Assembly: GCA_025965195.1 (NCBI GenBank)
Contig: JAOPXK010000077.1
Span: 1-49,870, forward strand
Direction of reading: 5' to 3'
DNA: 49,870 bases
DNA from: Marmoricola sp.
GTDB taxonomy: Bacteria; Actinomycetota; Actinomycetes; Propionibacteriales; Nocardioidaceae
The notes below the pieces were generated by a model. The model searched no databases and was not told where the DNA came from. It saw only the letters and a list, made by a program, of their open reading frames with translations. Below are positions 8,543 to 17,613 of this stretch, in pieces. Positions within the stretch are counted from its first letter, which is position 1. Each line of letters begins with the position of its first letter. The position numbers and the translations under genes are program-made.

Positions 8543-10000
8543 TCAGAAGAGCAGAGCTGCGGCCGGGTCCTCCATGATGCCTGCGACGTCGGCGAGGAAG
8601 CGGGAGCCCTTCTCGCCGTCGATGTGCCGGTGGTCGAAGCTGAGCGACAGCGTGCAGACATCGCGGATCTCGAGCGACTCGGAGCCGTCGGCGGCCGTGA
8701 CGACCCACGGCTGGCGCTTGGCCGCGCCGAAGCAGAGGATCGCGCTCTCACCCGGGTTGATGATCGGCGTGCCACCGTCGACGCCGAACGGGCCGACGTT
8801 GGTGATCGTGAACGTGCCGCCGCTCATCTCTGCCGGCTGCGTCCTGCCCTCGCGGGCCGTCGCGGTGAGCGCACCGAGCGCATCCGCCAGCTCGAGCAGC
8901 GACATCGACTCGGAGTCCTTGACGTTGGGCACGACCAGACCGCGCGGGGTGGCTGCCGCGATGCCGAGGTTCACGTAGCGCTTGAAGATGATCTGCTGTG
9001 CCTTCTCGTCCCACAGCGAGTTGATCTCCGGCGTACGGCGGATCGCCAGGCAGCACGCCCGGGCGAGCACCAGCAGCGGCGAGACCTTGACGTCCCTGAA
9101 CTCATGACGCTTCTTCAGCCGCGCGACGAACTCGGACGTGCGCGTGACGTCGATGGTGATCCACTCGGTGACGTGCGGGACCGTGAAGGCCGAGTCGACC
9201 ATCGCCTGCCCCATCATCTTGCGGACGCCCTTGATCGGCTCCCGCCACTCGCGCTCACCCTGGCGGACGTCATACCGGGTGGTCGCCATCGCCGCCGTCG
9301 GGGATGACGTCCCGGAGGTTGCGGCCTCGACGTCGGCCCGGGAGACCGATCCTCGCGGACCGGTCGCGGTCAGGGCCGTCAGGTCGACACCGAGATCCTT
9401 GGCGAGCTTGCGGACCGGCGGCTTGGCGAGCACCCGGGCGCTCGACCCAACGGGGACCTCCTCGGCGACGGCCGTCGGCACGGCCACCTCGTCGGCGGGG
9501 AAGACCTCACCAGTGACCGCCCCGCCGGGGGCGAACGCGCCCTGGACCTGCAGCTGGGTGTTCGCGCCGGCCTCGGTGCTCGGGCTGGCACTGCCCTTGC
9601 GGGCCCGGCGCTGCGCCACGATCTCGCGTGGGCCGTAGCCGACCAGTGTCTGGTTCGCGCCCTCGGGCGGCGGCACGTTGGTGTCGATGACGACATGACC
9701 GGAGCCGGGTGCCGAGTGCTTGCCCGGGGCGTCGGGTGCCTCGGCAGGCGCACTCTCGGGAGTCGTCCCGTCGCCGATCCGGATGATCGGCGTGCCGACC
9801 TCGACCGTCTCACCCTCGGGGACGAGCAGTGCCTCCACGGTGCCGGCGTACGGCGATGGCAGCTCGACCAGCGACTTCGCGGTCTCGATCTCCACCACGA
9901 TGTCGTTGATCTTGATGACGTCGCCGACCTGCACCTTCCAGGTGACGATCTCGGCCTCGGTCAGGCCTTCGCCCACGTCGGGCAGCAAGTACTCGCTCAT
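8543..10000 (-). CDS. bkdC: 2-oxoacid dehydrogenase complex E2 (dihydrolipoamide acyltransferase)
   Basis: A 485-residue E2. A single lipoyl domain spans residues 1-76, with Lys42 in ETAKSLVEL as the lipoylation site. After a linker comes a peripheral-subunit-binding domain around residues 185-222 (KPPVRKLAKDLGV, ending TGPRGSVSRADV). The catalytic domain ends with the His-containing DHRHIDG motif. It transfers an acyl group from E1-bound thiamine diphosphate to CoA. Third gene of the operon, 9 bp after E1 beta. A branched-chain substrate is more likely than pyruvate because of the separate alpha/beta E1, but this is not proven. Confidence 0.92.
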   Translation of the reverse strand: MSEYLLPDVGEGLTEAEIVTWKVQVGDVIKINDIVVEIETAKSLVELPSPYAGTVEALLVPEGETVEVGTPIIRIGDGTTPESAPAEAPDAPGKHSAPGSGHVVIDTNVPPPEGANQTLVGYGPREIVAQRRARKGSASPSTEAGANTQLQVQGAFAPGGAVTGEVFPADEVAVPTAVAEEVPVGSSARVLAKPPVRKLAKDLGVDLTALTATGPRGSVSRADVEAATSGTSSPTAAMATTRYDVRQGEREWREPIKGVRKMMGQAMVDSAFTVPHVTEWITIDVTRTSEFVARLKKRHEFRDVKVSPLLVLARACCLAIRRTPEINSLWDEKAQQIIFKRYVNLGIAAATPRGLVVPNVKDSESMSLLELADALGALTATAREGRTQPAEMSGGTFTITNVGPFGVDGGTPIINPGESAILCFGAAKRQPWVVTAADGSESLEIRDVCTLSLSFDHRHIDGEKGSRFLADVAGIMEDPAAALLF

Positions 10001-10009
10001 GGGTCTACC

Positions 10010-11008
10010 TCAGAACTCGAAGGTCCGGTCGATGGCGTCAAGCACCCGGTCCAGGTCGGGGAGCCACTCTTCCTCGATGCGCGACGGGGGGTACGGCGTG
10101 TCGAAGCCGCCGACCCGCAGCACCGGCGACTCGAGTGAGTAGAAGCACTGCTCGGAGATGCGGGCAGCGATCTCCGAACCCATGCCGAGGTTCGTGTGTG
10201 CCTCGTGGGCCACGACCACGCGGCCGGTCCGGCGTACGGACTCGAAGACCGGACCCATGTCGAGCGGCGACAGCGTGCGCAGGTCGATGACCTCGATGGA
10301 ACGGCCCTCGGTCGCGGCGGCCTCGGCAGCCTTCAGGCAGGTCTTCACCATCGGTCCGTAGGCAAGCAGCGTCACGTCGGCACCCGGGCGCACCACCCGG
10401 GACGTGAACAGCGGCTGGATGGAGGAGGCGTCGGCGGTTTCATCGATGTCGGCCTTGTCGGCGTGGTACTGCCGCTTGGGCTCGAGGAAGATCACCGGGT
10501 CATCCGAAGCGATCGCCTGCTGGATCATCCAGTAGCCGTCGACCGGATTGGAGCAGGTCACGACCTTGAGGCCAGGCGTGTGCGCGAACTGCGCTTCAGG
10601 AGACTCGGAGTGGTGCTCGACCGCGCCGATGCCGCCGCCGAACGGGATCCGAATCACGATGGGCATCTTGACCTTGCCCTGCGTGCGGAAGTGGATCTTG
10701 GCGACCTGGCTGACGATCTGGTCGTACGCCGGGTAGACGAACCCGTCGAACTGGATCTCGCAGACCGGTCGGTAGCCGCGCATCGCGAGGCCGACAGCCG
10801 TGCCGATGATGCCGGACTCGGCCAACGGAGTGTCGATCACGCGGTCCTCGCCGAAGTCCTTCTGCAGGCCGTCGGTGATCCGGAAGACACCGCCGAGCTT
10901 GCCGACGTCCTCACCCATCAACAAGACCTTGGGGTCGCCCTCCATCGCCTTGCGAAGGCCGGCGTTGAGCGCCTTCGCAAGGGTCATCTTGTTCATGGTG
11001 CCGGCCAT
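10010..11008 (-). CDS. bkdB: 2-oxoacid dehydrogenase E1 component, beta subunit
   Basis: The 332-residue protein has the hallmarks of E1 beta: LMGEDVGKLGGVFRIT near the N-terminus, DTPLAESGIIGTAVGLAMRGYRPVCEIQF, and RIPFGGGIGAVEHHSESPEA. The C-terminal transketolase-like domain follows (VTLLAYGPMV, VIDLRTLSPLD). With E1 alpha it forms the thiamine-diphosphate-dependent decarboxylase of a branched-chain 2-oxoacid (or pyruvate) dehydrogenase. Its ATG overlaps the E1 alpha stop by one base, so the two subunits are probably made in equal amounts. Confidence 0.93.
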   Translation of the reverse strand: MAGTMNKMTLAKALNAGLRKAMEGDPKVLLMGEDVGKLGGVFRITDGLQKDFGEDRVIDTPLAESGIIGTAVGLAMRGYRPVCEIQFDGFVYPAYDQIVSQVAKIHFRTQGKVKMPIVIRIPFGGGIGAVEHHSESPEAQFAHTPGLKVVTCSNPVDGYWMIQQAIASDDPVIFLEPKRQYHADKADIDETADASSIQPLFTSRVVRPGADVTLLAYGPMVKTCLKAAEAAATEGRSIEVIDLRTLSPLDMGPVFESVRRTGRVVVAHEAHTNLGMGSEIAARISEQCFYSLESPVLRVGGFDTPYPPSRIEEEWLPDLDRVLDAIDRTFEF

Positions 11009-12174
11009 CAGGCCACTCCCTCTGACTCGAAGGAGCCGCGGTAGGCCGCGTAACCGTCACGCTGGGCGGCCAGCTCCTCGGTCTGCTCCTCGTAGACCTG
11101 GTCGAAGACGCTCAGCGCGCTCGGGTCGGGCAGCGCCTTGCAGCCGTCGCGCAGGGTCACCCCGAGCGCCTCGCACTCGTCGTCGACGCTGTCGAAGAAC
11201 TCGTCGTCGGCGAGGCCGTTGCGCTTGAGGTAGACCTCGACGCGCGCGATCGGATCCTTGAGCTTCCAGTGCTCGAGGTCCTCGCTGAGCCGGTAGCGGG
11301 TCGGGTCGTCAGTGGTCGTGTGCGCGCCCATCCGGTAGGTGTAGGCCTCGACCAGAGTCGGGCCGCTGCCCTCGCGAGCCCGCTGGAGCGCGGCCTGGGT
11401 CACCGCGTAGCAAGCGAGTACGTCGTTGCCGTCGACTCGGACTCCGGGGAAACCGAAGCCGAGAGCCCTTTGGTACAACGGGATCCGCGACTGCCGTTCC
11501 ATGGGCTCGGAGATGGCCCACTGGTTGTTCTGCAGGAAGAAGACCACCGGCGCGTTGTTGACCGCCGCGAAGATGAAGGACTCGTTGACGTCACCCTGCG
11601 AAGAGGCACCGTCGCCGAAGTAGGCCACCACAGCGGTGTCGCGCTCGGGATCGCCGGTGCCGACGGCGCCGTCCCGCTGGACGCCCATCGCGTAGCCGGC
11701 GGCGTGCAGCGTCTGCGCGCCGATCACGATCGTGTAGTTGCCGAAGTTGTTCTCGCGGGGGTCCCAGGCGCCCTGGTCGACGCCGCGGAAGAGGCCGAGC
11801 AGCCGGAGCGGGTCGACCCCGCGGCAGTAGGCGACGCCGTGCTCGCGGTAGGTCGGGAAGACGTAGTCCTGGGGACGCAGCGCACGGCCGGAGCCGATCT
11901 GGGCGGCCTCCTGGCCAAGGAGCTGGGCCCAGATGCCGAGCTCGCCGTGGCGCTGCAGTGCAGTCGCCTCGGTGTCGATCCGGCGGGTCAGCATCATGTC
12001 GCGGTAGAAACCCTTGACGGCCTCGTCGTCGAGGTCGAAGGAGAAGTCGGGGTGTTCGATGCGCTCGCCCTCGGGCGTCAGCAACTGGATCAACTCAGGG
12101 CCTCCGTCGGCCTGTGAGGGGCCGAAGACCTCGACCAAATTCGGACCGAAAGCCGCGCCGATCTCTGGGCTCAT
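11008..12174 (-). CDS. bkdA: 2-oxoacid dehydrogenase E1 component, alpha subunit
   Basis: The 388-residue protein carries the thiamine-diphosphate motif, GDGASSQGDVNESFIFAAVNN-like (GDG...NN), and LGQEAAQIGSGRAL, TYREHG and RMGAHTTTDDPTRYR as in E1 alpha subunits. The ATG at 12174 is chosen because AGGAG lies about 6 bases upstream; an earlier in-frame start at 12300 adds residues with no family character. It is the first gene of the operon. The gap shared with the divergent SRPBCC gene contains a short palindrome. Confidence 0.92.
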   Translation of the reverse strand: MSPEIGAAFGPNLVEVFGPSQADGGPELIQLLTPEGERIEHPDFSFDLDDEAVKGFYRDMMLTRRIDTEATALQRHGELGIWAQLLGQEAAQIGSGRALRPQDYVFPTYREHGVAYCRGVDPLRLLGLFRGVDQGAWDPRENNFGNYTIVIGAQTLHAAGYAMGVQRDGAVGTGDPERDTAVVAYFGDGASSQGDVNESFIFAAVNNAPVVFFLQNNQWAISEPMERQSRIPLYQRALGFGFPGVRVDGNDVLACYAVTQAALQRAREGSGPTLVEAYTYRMGAHTTTDDPTRYRLSEDLEHWKLKDPIARVEVYLKRNGLADDEFFDSVDDECEALGVTLRDGCKALPDPSALSVFDQVYEEQTEELAAQRDGYAAYRGSFESEGVA

Positions 12175-12283
12175 CACCACTCCTGGTGCTCGGGCGACGA
12201 GCGGGATCACCGCGGCCGCGTCCACTGCGTACTCATCATCGGCGCCCGGGCACTGGGGTGGTGTGCAGAGCCGTCGATGTTGC

Positions 12284-12294
12284 TGTGACTCACA
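12284..12294. promoter_or_regulatory. TGTGA-C-TCACA palindrome
   Basis: An 11-bp perfect palindrome with one central base lies in the 195-bp gap between the divergent E1 alpha and SRPBCC genes. It is a candidate operator for one or both. The spacing is too tight for a classical CRP site (TGTGA-N6-TCACA), so the binder is unknown. Confidence 0.35.
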
Positions 12295-12369
12295 ACACAC
12301 AGGTCACGGGTTCAAGGTAGTCGAAACCCGCCGATCTCCCCAACCCGGGGCGCCCGTTACGGTGACGAC

Positions 12370-12825
12370 ATGAGCGACAAGCTGGTGTCCGAGTCCATCG
12401 AGATCAACGCGCCCGCGAAGGTGGTGTTCGCGATCCTCGCCGATCCCCGTCAGCACTCCCGGATCGACGGGTCCGGAACCGTGCGCGGCATGGTCAGTGG
12501 CCCGGACCGGTTGTCGTCGGGCGCGCACTTCCGGACGCAGATGAAGATGTTCGGAGCGCCGTACCGGATGAAGAACTGGGTCGTCGACTACGACGAGGAC
12601 CGCTCGATCGCGTGGAAGCACATCGGGCCGGCGCGATGGGGCTACGCGCTCGTCACGGAGGGCGACACGACCATCGTCACCGAGACCTTCGACTACTCCC
12701 GCGCGAGCGGCGGACCCCTGCTGATGATGAGGTCGCTGCGCTTTCCGACCCGCAACCGCGAAGGAATCCGGAAGACGCTGGCACGCCTCAAGGCGGCCGC
12801 CGAGTCCGACGCGGTCTCGAAATGA
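12370..12825 (+). CDS. SRPBCC family protein
   Basis: The 151-residue protein has the START/Bet v1-type plan. An N-terminal strand and helix (ESIEINAPAKVVFAILADPRQH) are followed by several strands and a final long helix (RNREGIRKTLARLKAAA). These proteins bind hydrophobic ligands or serve as polyketide cyclases; no ligand can be named. The stop overlaps the next ATG (ATGA). The following gene is a clear paralogue, so this is a tandem duplication. Confidence 0.8.
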   Translation: MSDKLVSESIEINAPAKVVFAILADPRQHSRIDGSGTVRGMVSGPDRLSSGAHFRTQMKMFGAPYRMKNWVVDYDEDRSIAWKHIGPARWGYALVTEGDTTIVTETFDYSRASGGPLLMMRSLRFPTRNREGIRKTLARLKAAAESDAVSK

Positions 12826-13283
12826 GTGACACCAGGATCAAGGTCAGCACCAAGATCAAGGCCTCGCCGGGTCGCGTCTTCGACATCCTCGCGACACCTC
12901 AGAAGCACCCGCAGACCGACGCGTCCGGGATGGTCCTCTCGGACGCCAACACCTCACCGATCACCAAGGTCGGGCAGGTCTTCCGGATGAACATGAAGGG
13001 CGCCGACGGCAGCGCCCGCTACCAGACCGACAACCACGTCACGGCCTACAAGCCCAGCCGGGTGATCGCGTGGCGCACCGCCCCGGCCGACGGCGAGCCG
13101 CTCGGCTGGGAGTGGCGCTATGAGCTGGCGCTGACCAAGAAGGGCAAGACCGAGGTGACGCTCACCTACGACTGGACAGGCACCTCTGCGGAGAACCTCC
13201 GCAAGTACGACGTACCGACCTTCTCCGCCGAGGACCTCGAAGCGTCGCTCGCCCATCTGAAGGCCTCGCTCACCGACGACTGA
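12822..13283 (+). CDS. SRPBCC family protein (tandem paralogue)
   Basis: The 153-residue protein shares the START-like order of the upstream gene: KVSTKIKASPGRVFDILATPQKHPQTDASG matches ESIEINAPAKVVFAILADPRQHSRIDGSG position by position. A TYDWTG strand and a C-terminal helix follow. The start is the ATG that overlaps the upstream stop. The two may form a pair acting on related ligands, but function is unknown. Confidence 0.8.
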   Translation: MSDTRIKVSTKIKASPGRVFDILATPQKHPQTDASGMVLSDANTSPITKVGQVFRMNMKGADGSARYQTDNHVTAYKPSRVIAWRTAPADGEPLGWEWRYELALTKKGKTEVTLTYDWTGTSAENLRKYDVPTFSAEDLEASLAHLKASLTDD

Positions 13284-13346
13284 GCCAGCCTGCATTGGCG
13301 GGAAATCGCGGTGCGCTGGCAGCGCCTGTGGTCGAGGATGGTGTGC

Positions 13347-14351
13347 GTGAGCACTGCGACAGCCTCCGATCCGGCTCAGACCAAGGTGCCTGCCGCTGCG
13401 GGGCTGATCGTGATCGCACTGATCGTGGTCTACATCGTCTGGGGATCGACGTACCTCGCCATCCGGGTGTACGTCGAGCAGGCGCCGCCGATGGTCGGGA
13501 TGGGGAGCCGCTACTTCACCGCCGCCGTCCTGCTGGGCATCCTGCTCTCGTTCAAGGGAGGGGTACGCCGGCTCCGGGTCACCCGCCGGCAGCTGGCCGG
13601 CTGCGCGTTCCTCGGCCTGATGTTGCCCGTGCTGGGCAACGGGATGGTCTCGGTCGGCGAGGATCTTGGCGCTCCCTCGGGCGTCACCGCCTTGCTGATC
13701 GCGATCGCACCACTGATGATCACGATCTTCCGGTTCAGTGCGGGCGACCGGCCACGCGGGCTCACCGTGCTCGGCGTGATGCTCGGCTTCGTCGGTCTCG
13801 GCTACCTGGTGCTCGCCGACCGCGGGACCAACTCCCACGTGCCGCTCGGTGCCTCGCTGATCGTGCTTTTCGCCAGCACCTGCTGGGCTTTCGGCTCGTG
13901 GGTGCAGCCGCGGCTGACGCTTCCCAGGGACGCGTTCGTGATGACCGTGCACGAGATGTGGACCGGCGGCGTGATGCTGCTCGTGATCGGGACCATCAAG
14001 GGCGAGCGGCTGCACCTCGGCGCGTACTCCGGAAAGATCTGGTTCGCCTGGGGCTACCTCGTCGTCTTCGGGTCGATGATCGCGTTCACGGCGTACGTCT
14101 GGCTGCTGTCGAACGCACCGATCTCGCTGGTCGCGACGTACGCCTACATCAACCCGGTGGTCGCCGTGATCCTCGGCGGCATCATCCTGAGCGAGCCCGT
14201 CACCCATGCGGTACTGATCGGCGGCGGCATCATCGTGGCCGCGGTGGCGATCGTGATCTCGGTCGAGAGGCCGCGAAGACCGACGGTGGCCCCACCGCCA
14301 CCACTGCCCGCTGTGCCAGCTGTGCCCGCGGCACCGGATCCCGTCGACTGA
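13347..14351 (+). CDS. DMT superfamily exporter (EamA family)
   Basis: About 334 residues with ten predicted membrane helices in two EamA repeats. The first opens with LIVIALIVVYIVWGSTYLAIR; the second ends in ALIGGGIIVAAVAIVIS-like sequence. The WGSTYLAIR motif is characteristic of the family, which exports small metabolites such as amino acids. The GTG at 13347 is preferred because GAGGA at 13334-13338 is 8 bases upstream; an ATG at 13338 and one at 13311 lack a matching ribosome site. A Pro/Ala-rich tail follows the last helix. Confidence 0.85.
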   Translation: MSTATASDPAQTKVPAAAGLIVIALIVVYIVWGSTYLAIRVYVEQAPPMVGMGSRYFTAAVLLGILLSFKGGVRRLRVTRRQLAGCAFLGLMLPVLGNGMVSVGEDLGAPSGVTALLIAIAPLMITIFRFSAGDRPRGLTVLGVMLGFVGLGYLVLADRGTNSHVPLGASLIVLFASTCWAFGSWVQPRLTLPRDAFVMTVHEMWTGGVMLLVIGTIKGERLHLGAYSGKIWFAWGYLVVFGSMIAFTAYVWLLSNAPISLVATYAYINPVVAVILGGIILSEPVTHAVLIGGGIIVAAVAIVISVERPRRPTVAPPPPLPAVPAVPAAPDPVD

Positions 14352-14428
14352 GAACTTCTCGCCCGGTCCTGGCATCGTATGAGTGGCCGCAGGGGCGGTC
14401 GTCGGACTTTCTCGAGGAGTTGACCGCG

Positions 14429-15070
14429 ATGACGAAACGACGCGCGCAGATCGGCGTACTGGCACCGCTCCTGGTCGCACTGGCTGCGATCTTCGGTCTC
14501 CCGCAGACCGCCCAGGCAGTGTCGGTCAGTGTTCCGTGCAGCGACAACGGGCACACGATCCACGGCCAGAAGGAGTACAACTGCGGCTGGTTCGAGACCA
14601 CGCCCGTCTACAACGGCTCTGGCACCAAGGTCGGCACCATCCACACCGGCACCAACTGGGTGCTCTGCCAGCACGTCGGCAAGACGGTCAAGGTCGACAG
14701 CTACTCCAACAACCACTGGGCCTACACCGAGAGCGACCAGGGCAAGTGGGGTTGGGTGGTCGCGTCGTACGCCAGGGGCGGCACGAACAACCCGAGCTAT
14801 CGCAACGTGCCGGCCTGCAGCCAGGCCCGCCACTACAACGGCAGCTCGGCACCGGGCTACCCACCCCAGAGCTACGCGAAGTCCGGCTACCAGTTCGCGT
14901 GCTGGGTCAACTCCTCGCTCCAGGAGATCGACCTGCACGGGGTCTGCCAGAAGTACATCCGCAGCGACGGCGTCGTCCGCTACCAGGGCTACTTCGAGAA
15001 GACCAAGTGGTACTGGTGCGGCCACCTCTACACGCGCTCCGGTGGCGGCTATCAGTGCGACCTCTACTGA
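14429..15070 (+). CDS. Secreted Cys- and Tyr/Trp-rich small protein
   Basis: The 213-residue precursor has a signal peptide (KRRAQIGVLAPLLVALAAIFGLP, ending AQA). The mature chain of about 180 residues contains eight cysteines, enough for four disulfides, and many Trp and Tyr. The first half (NCGWFETTPVYNGSG to WGWVVASYARGG) resembles an SH3-like extracellular fold. GAGGAG at 14414-14419 lies 9 bases before the ATG. It stands alone between an exporter and a convergent reductase. No enzyme motif is visible; wall binding is a guess from the SH3-like look. Confidence 0.7.
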   Translation: MTKRRAQIGVLAPLLVALAAIFGLPQTAQAVSVSVPCSDNGHTIHGQKEYNCGWFETTPVYNGSGTKVGTIHTGTNWVLCQHVGKTVKVDSYSNNHWAYTESDQGKWGWVVASYARGGTNNPSYRNVPACSQARHYNGSSAPGYPPQSYAKSGYQFACWVNSSLQEIDLHGVCQKYIRSDGVVRYQGYFEKTKWYWCGHLYTRSGGGYQCDLY

Positions 15071-15091
15071 CCTGATGGAGGCCGGCCGAGA

Positions 15092-16054
15092 TCAGCTCAG
15101 CTGGTCCCGCCCGTGTTTCGTCAACCAGGACTCGCGTTCCGGACCCTTCGGCACGATGCCTGACGGGTTCAGCTCGGTGTGTACGACGTAGTAGTGCGTC
15201 TTGATCTGGTCGAAGTCGATCGTCTCGCCGAAGCCCGGCGTCTGGTACAGGTCCCTCGCGTAGGCCCACAGCACCGGCATCTCGGTCAACTTGTTCCGGT
15301 TGCACTTGAAGTGGCCGTGATAGACCGCGTCGAAGCGAGCCAGCGTGGTGAACAGCCGCACGTCGGCCTCGGTGATCGCATCGCCCATCAGGTAACGCCG
15401 GTCCGCCAGCCGCTCCTCGAGCCAGTCCATCACGACCCACAGCCGGTCGTAGGCCGTTTCGTAGGCCGCCTGGGAACCAGCGAAGCCACAGCGGTAGACG
15501 CCGTTGTTGAGCTCGGTGAAGACGCGCTTCATCACGGCTTCCATCTCCTCGCGGACCTCGTCAGGCCACAGGTTCGGAGCATCCGGCCGGTGGTGGTCAC
15601 GCCATTCGAAGAAGAAGTCGTGCGTGATCCAGGGGAAGTCATTGGTGACCACGCCACCGGTGGGCACGTCGACGATCGCGGGCACCGTGATGCCGCGCGG
15701 GTAGTCCGGGAAGCGCTTGAGGTACGCCTCCTGGATCCGCTCGATGCCGAGCACCGGGTCGACACCGCCGGGGTCGAGGTCGAACGTCCAGCTGCGCTTG
15801 TCGTGCGTCGGACCGCACAGCCCCATCGAGATCGCGTCCTCGAGGCCGAGGAGCCTGCGCACGATGATCGCGCGGTTCGCCCACGGGCAGGCCTTCGCCG
15901 CGACGAGCCGATAACGCCCGGCCTCGACCGGCCAGGTCGGCGCATCCGAGCCGTCCTCGGGGACCCTGGCGTCCTTGGTGATCCGGTCAGGGATGTAGGT
16001 CATGTCGCGTTCGAAGGACTCGTCCTTCTCGACGGACGTCGTGTCGTGCTGCAT
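15092..16054 (-). CDS. Xi-class glutathione S-transferase-like (glutathionyl-hydroquinone reductase family)
   Basis: About 320 residues with the family's redox motif CPWANR (preceded by RLVAAKA), then SWTFD, a thioredoxin-like half with TVPAIVD, and an all-helical C-terminal half (GDAITEADVRLFTTLARFDAVYHGHFKCN). Relatives remove glutathione from hydroquinones through the Cys. Actinobacteria normally use mycothiol instead, so the real thiol partner may be mycothiol. The ATG at 16054 is given; an in-frame TTG at 16066 is an alternative, and neither has a well-spaced ribosome site. Confidence 0.85.
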   Translation of the reverse strand: MQHDTTSVEKDESFERDMTYIPDRITKDARVPEDGSDAPTWPVEAGRYRLVAAKACPWANRAIIVRRLLGLEDAISMGLCGPTHDKRSWTFDLDPGGVDPVLGIERIQEAYLKRFPDYPRGITVPAIVDVPTGGVVTNDFPWITHDFFFEWRDHHRPDAPNLWPDEVREEMEAVMKRVFTELNNGVYRCGFAGSQAAYETAYDRLWVVMDWLEERLADRRYLMGDAITEADVRLFTTLARFDAVYHGHFKCNRNKLTEMPVLWAYARDLYQTPGFGETIDFDQIKTHYYVVHTELNPSGIVPKGPERESWLTKHGRDQLS

Positions 16055-16098
16055 GCTCCTACTCAATCACCAGCAGCACAACGGCCCGAACCCAGATC

Positions 16099-17613
16099 TC
16101 AGCGAACGTGCACCGTGCGGAGGTTGGTGGCGGCCGCAACCGTCGACGTACCGAGGTAGGAGAGCCGCAGCTTGCGGTTTCCGGACGCCACGTTGTTCAG
16201 CGTCACCTGGGCGTGGCCGTTACGGACGGTCAGCGTCGGGAAGACCCTGCTGCCCAGCCGGACACCCACCTTGCCGCCGGGCACTGGCACTCCGGGCGCG
16301 GAGACCGTGAGGAAGATGACCAGCTGGTGTTTGGCGCGCGAAGCGGTGAAGACCTTGTAGACCGGCTTCGCCTTGGCGACCCGGGCCGTTGCCTTCGAGG
16401 TTGCCTGTGCGGTGCCGACCCCGGTCTTGGTCGCCGTCACGCGCACCGTGATGGTGCGGCCGACCTGTGCCGGTCGGACGACGAACGTCGGGGCGCTGGC
16501 CGAGGACAGTGCCGCGCCGTTCGCGAACCACTGGTAGGTGACGGTCGACGGCGTGGGGTCCCAGGTGCCCTGGGACGCGGTGAGAAGGACTCCGACCCGA
16601 GCGACGCCGGTGATCGTCGGCACCGTGAGGTTCTTCTCCGCCGGCACCGCGACCGCCTGGACGGTCGCCGTCTTCGCCGAGGTCGCGGTCGCGTCCGCGG
16701 ACCCACTCTTGTGAGCCGTGACGGTCACCGAGATCTGCCGACCGACCAGGTTGGCTGTCGGCGCGAAGGTGCTCGCCGTTGCGCCGGTGATCCCTACGTC
16801 GTCAGCGTTCCACTGGTAGGAGAACGTGGTGGGCTCCGGTGTCCAGGTGCCTGTCGTCGCCGTCAGGGTCGAGCCGACTGCTGGCTGCCCGGAGACCACC
16901 GGAATGGTCGAGTTGGTGATGTCGGGAGCGACCACGTCCTGAGTTGCCGCCGAGGTGGCGTTTCCCGTCAGACCCGAGGCCGTGTCGTAGACGCGCACCG
17001 AGATTGCCTGGCCCTGCTCGGTGGAGGTCGGGATGAAGGTCGCCAGGTTGGCCCCACGGATCACCACGCCGTCCGACAGCCACTGGTACATGAACGTGCC
17101 GTTCGCGCTCCAGCTCCCGGTCGTCGCAGTCAAGGTCGAACCGACCTTCGCGTGGCCGTCGATCACGGGTGGCGCCGTTGACGCAGGCGAGGACGACCCG
17201 CCGATGAGCAGGGCGATCGGCCCTGTCTGGGCGGTGAGGACCGCGCTGGGTGATGCTCCGGTCTTCGCGCCGGTCACGGTCGCCGAGATCTTGTGGTTGA
17301 AGTCGCTCAGGCCTGGGCTGTAGGTGAGTCCGGTCGCGCCCGCGATAGCGGTCGTGTCGGAGTACCACTGGTAGGTGAGGGTCGCGTCGGCCGGTGTCCA
17401 GACTCCCGGGTCCAGCGTCAGCGTCGAGCCGATCGTGGACGTTCCGGAGATCGTCGGCAGCAGCAGGTCGATGACGAACGTCGCATCAGCGGACCTGGCC
17501 TGGGAGGCGACCGACGCCTGTGCCGGCACGCCGACGAGGGCAATGGCGATCGCCAGCATGAGGACGCCGAACAGGCGAGAGAAAGCGGATACGGAACGGC
17601 CGGACGTGGACAT
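16099..17613 (-). CDS. Secreted protein with four Ig-like repeats
   Basis: A 504-residue exported protein. The signal peptide is SRLFGVLMLAIAIALVGVPAQA. Four repeats of about 80-90 residues follow, each with a (V/I)GSTLT-type strand, a TYQW/SYQW core and an ISVxV strand, at roughly residues 50-130, 147-225, 235-320 and 325-405. A distinct beta-rich C-terminal domain (VPVPGGKVGVRLG to RKLRLSYLGTS) ends the chain. Such proteins are usually surface or extracellular adhesive scaffolds. No sortase motif is seen. A GAAGGG ribosome site precedes the ATG. Confidence 0.8.
   Translation of the reverse strand: MSTSGRSVSAFSRLFGVLMLAIAIALVGVPAQASVASQARSADATFVIDLLLPTISGTSTIGSTLTLDPGVWTPADATLTYQWYSDTTAIAGATGLTYSPGLSDFNHKISATVTGAKTGASPSAVLTAQTGPIALLIGGSSSPASTAPPVIDGHAKVGSTLTATTGSWSANGTFMYQWLSDGVVIRGANLATFIPTSTEQGQAISVRVYDTASGLTGNATSAATQDVVAPDITNSTIPVVSGQPAVGSTLTATTGTWTPEPTTFSYQWNADDVGITGATASTFAPTANLVGRQISVTVTAHKSGSADATATSAKTATVQAVAVPAEKNLTVPTITGVARVGVLLTASQGTWDPTPSTVTYQWFANGAALSSASAPTFVVRPAQVGRTITVRVTATKTGVGTAQATSKATARVAKAKPVYKVFTASRAKHQLVIFLTVSAPGVPVPGGKVGVRLGSRVFPTLTVRNGHAQVTLNNVASGNRKLRLSYLGTSTVAAATNLRTVHVR

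Noticed and set aside
12954-14480. A 508-codon minus-strand open frame opposite the SRPBCC, exporter and secreted-protein genes
   Set aside because: It spans several genes in the opposite direction and reads as low-complexity His/Arg/Asp sequence.
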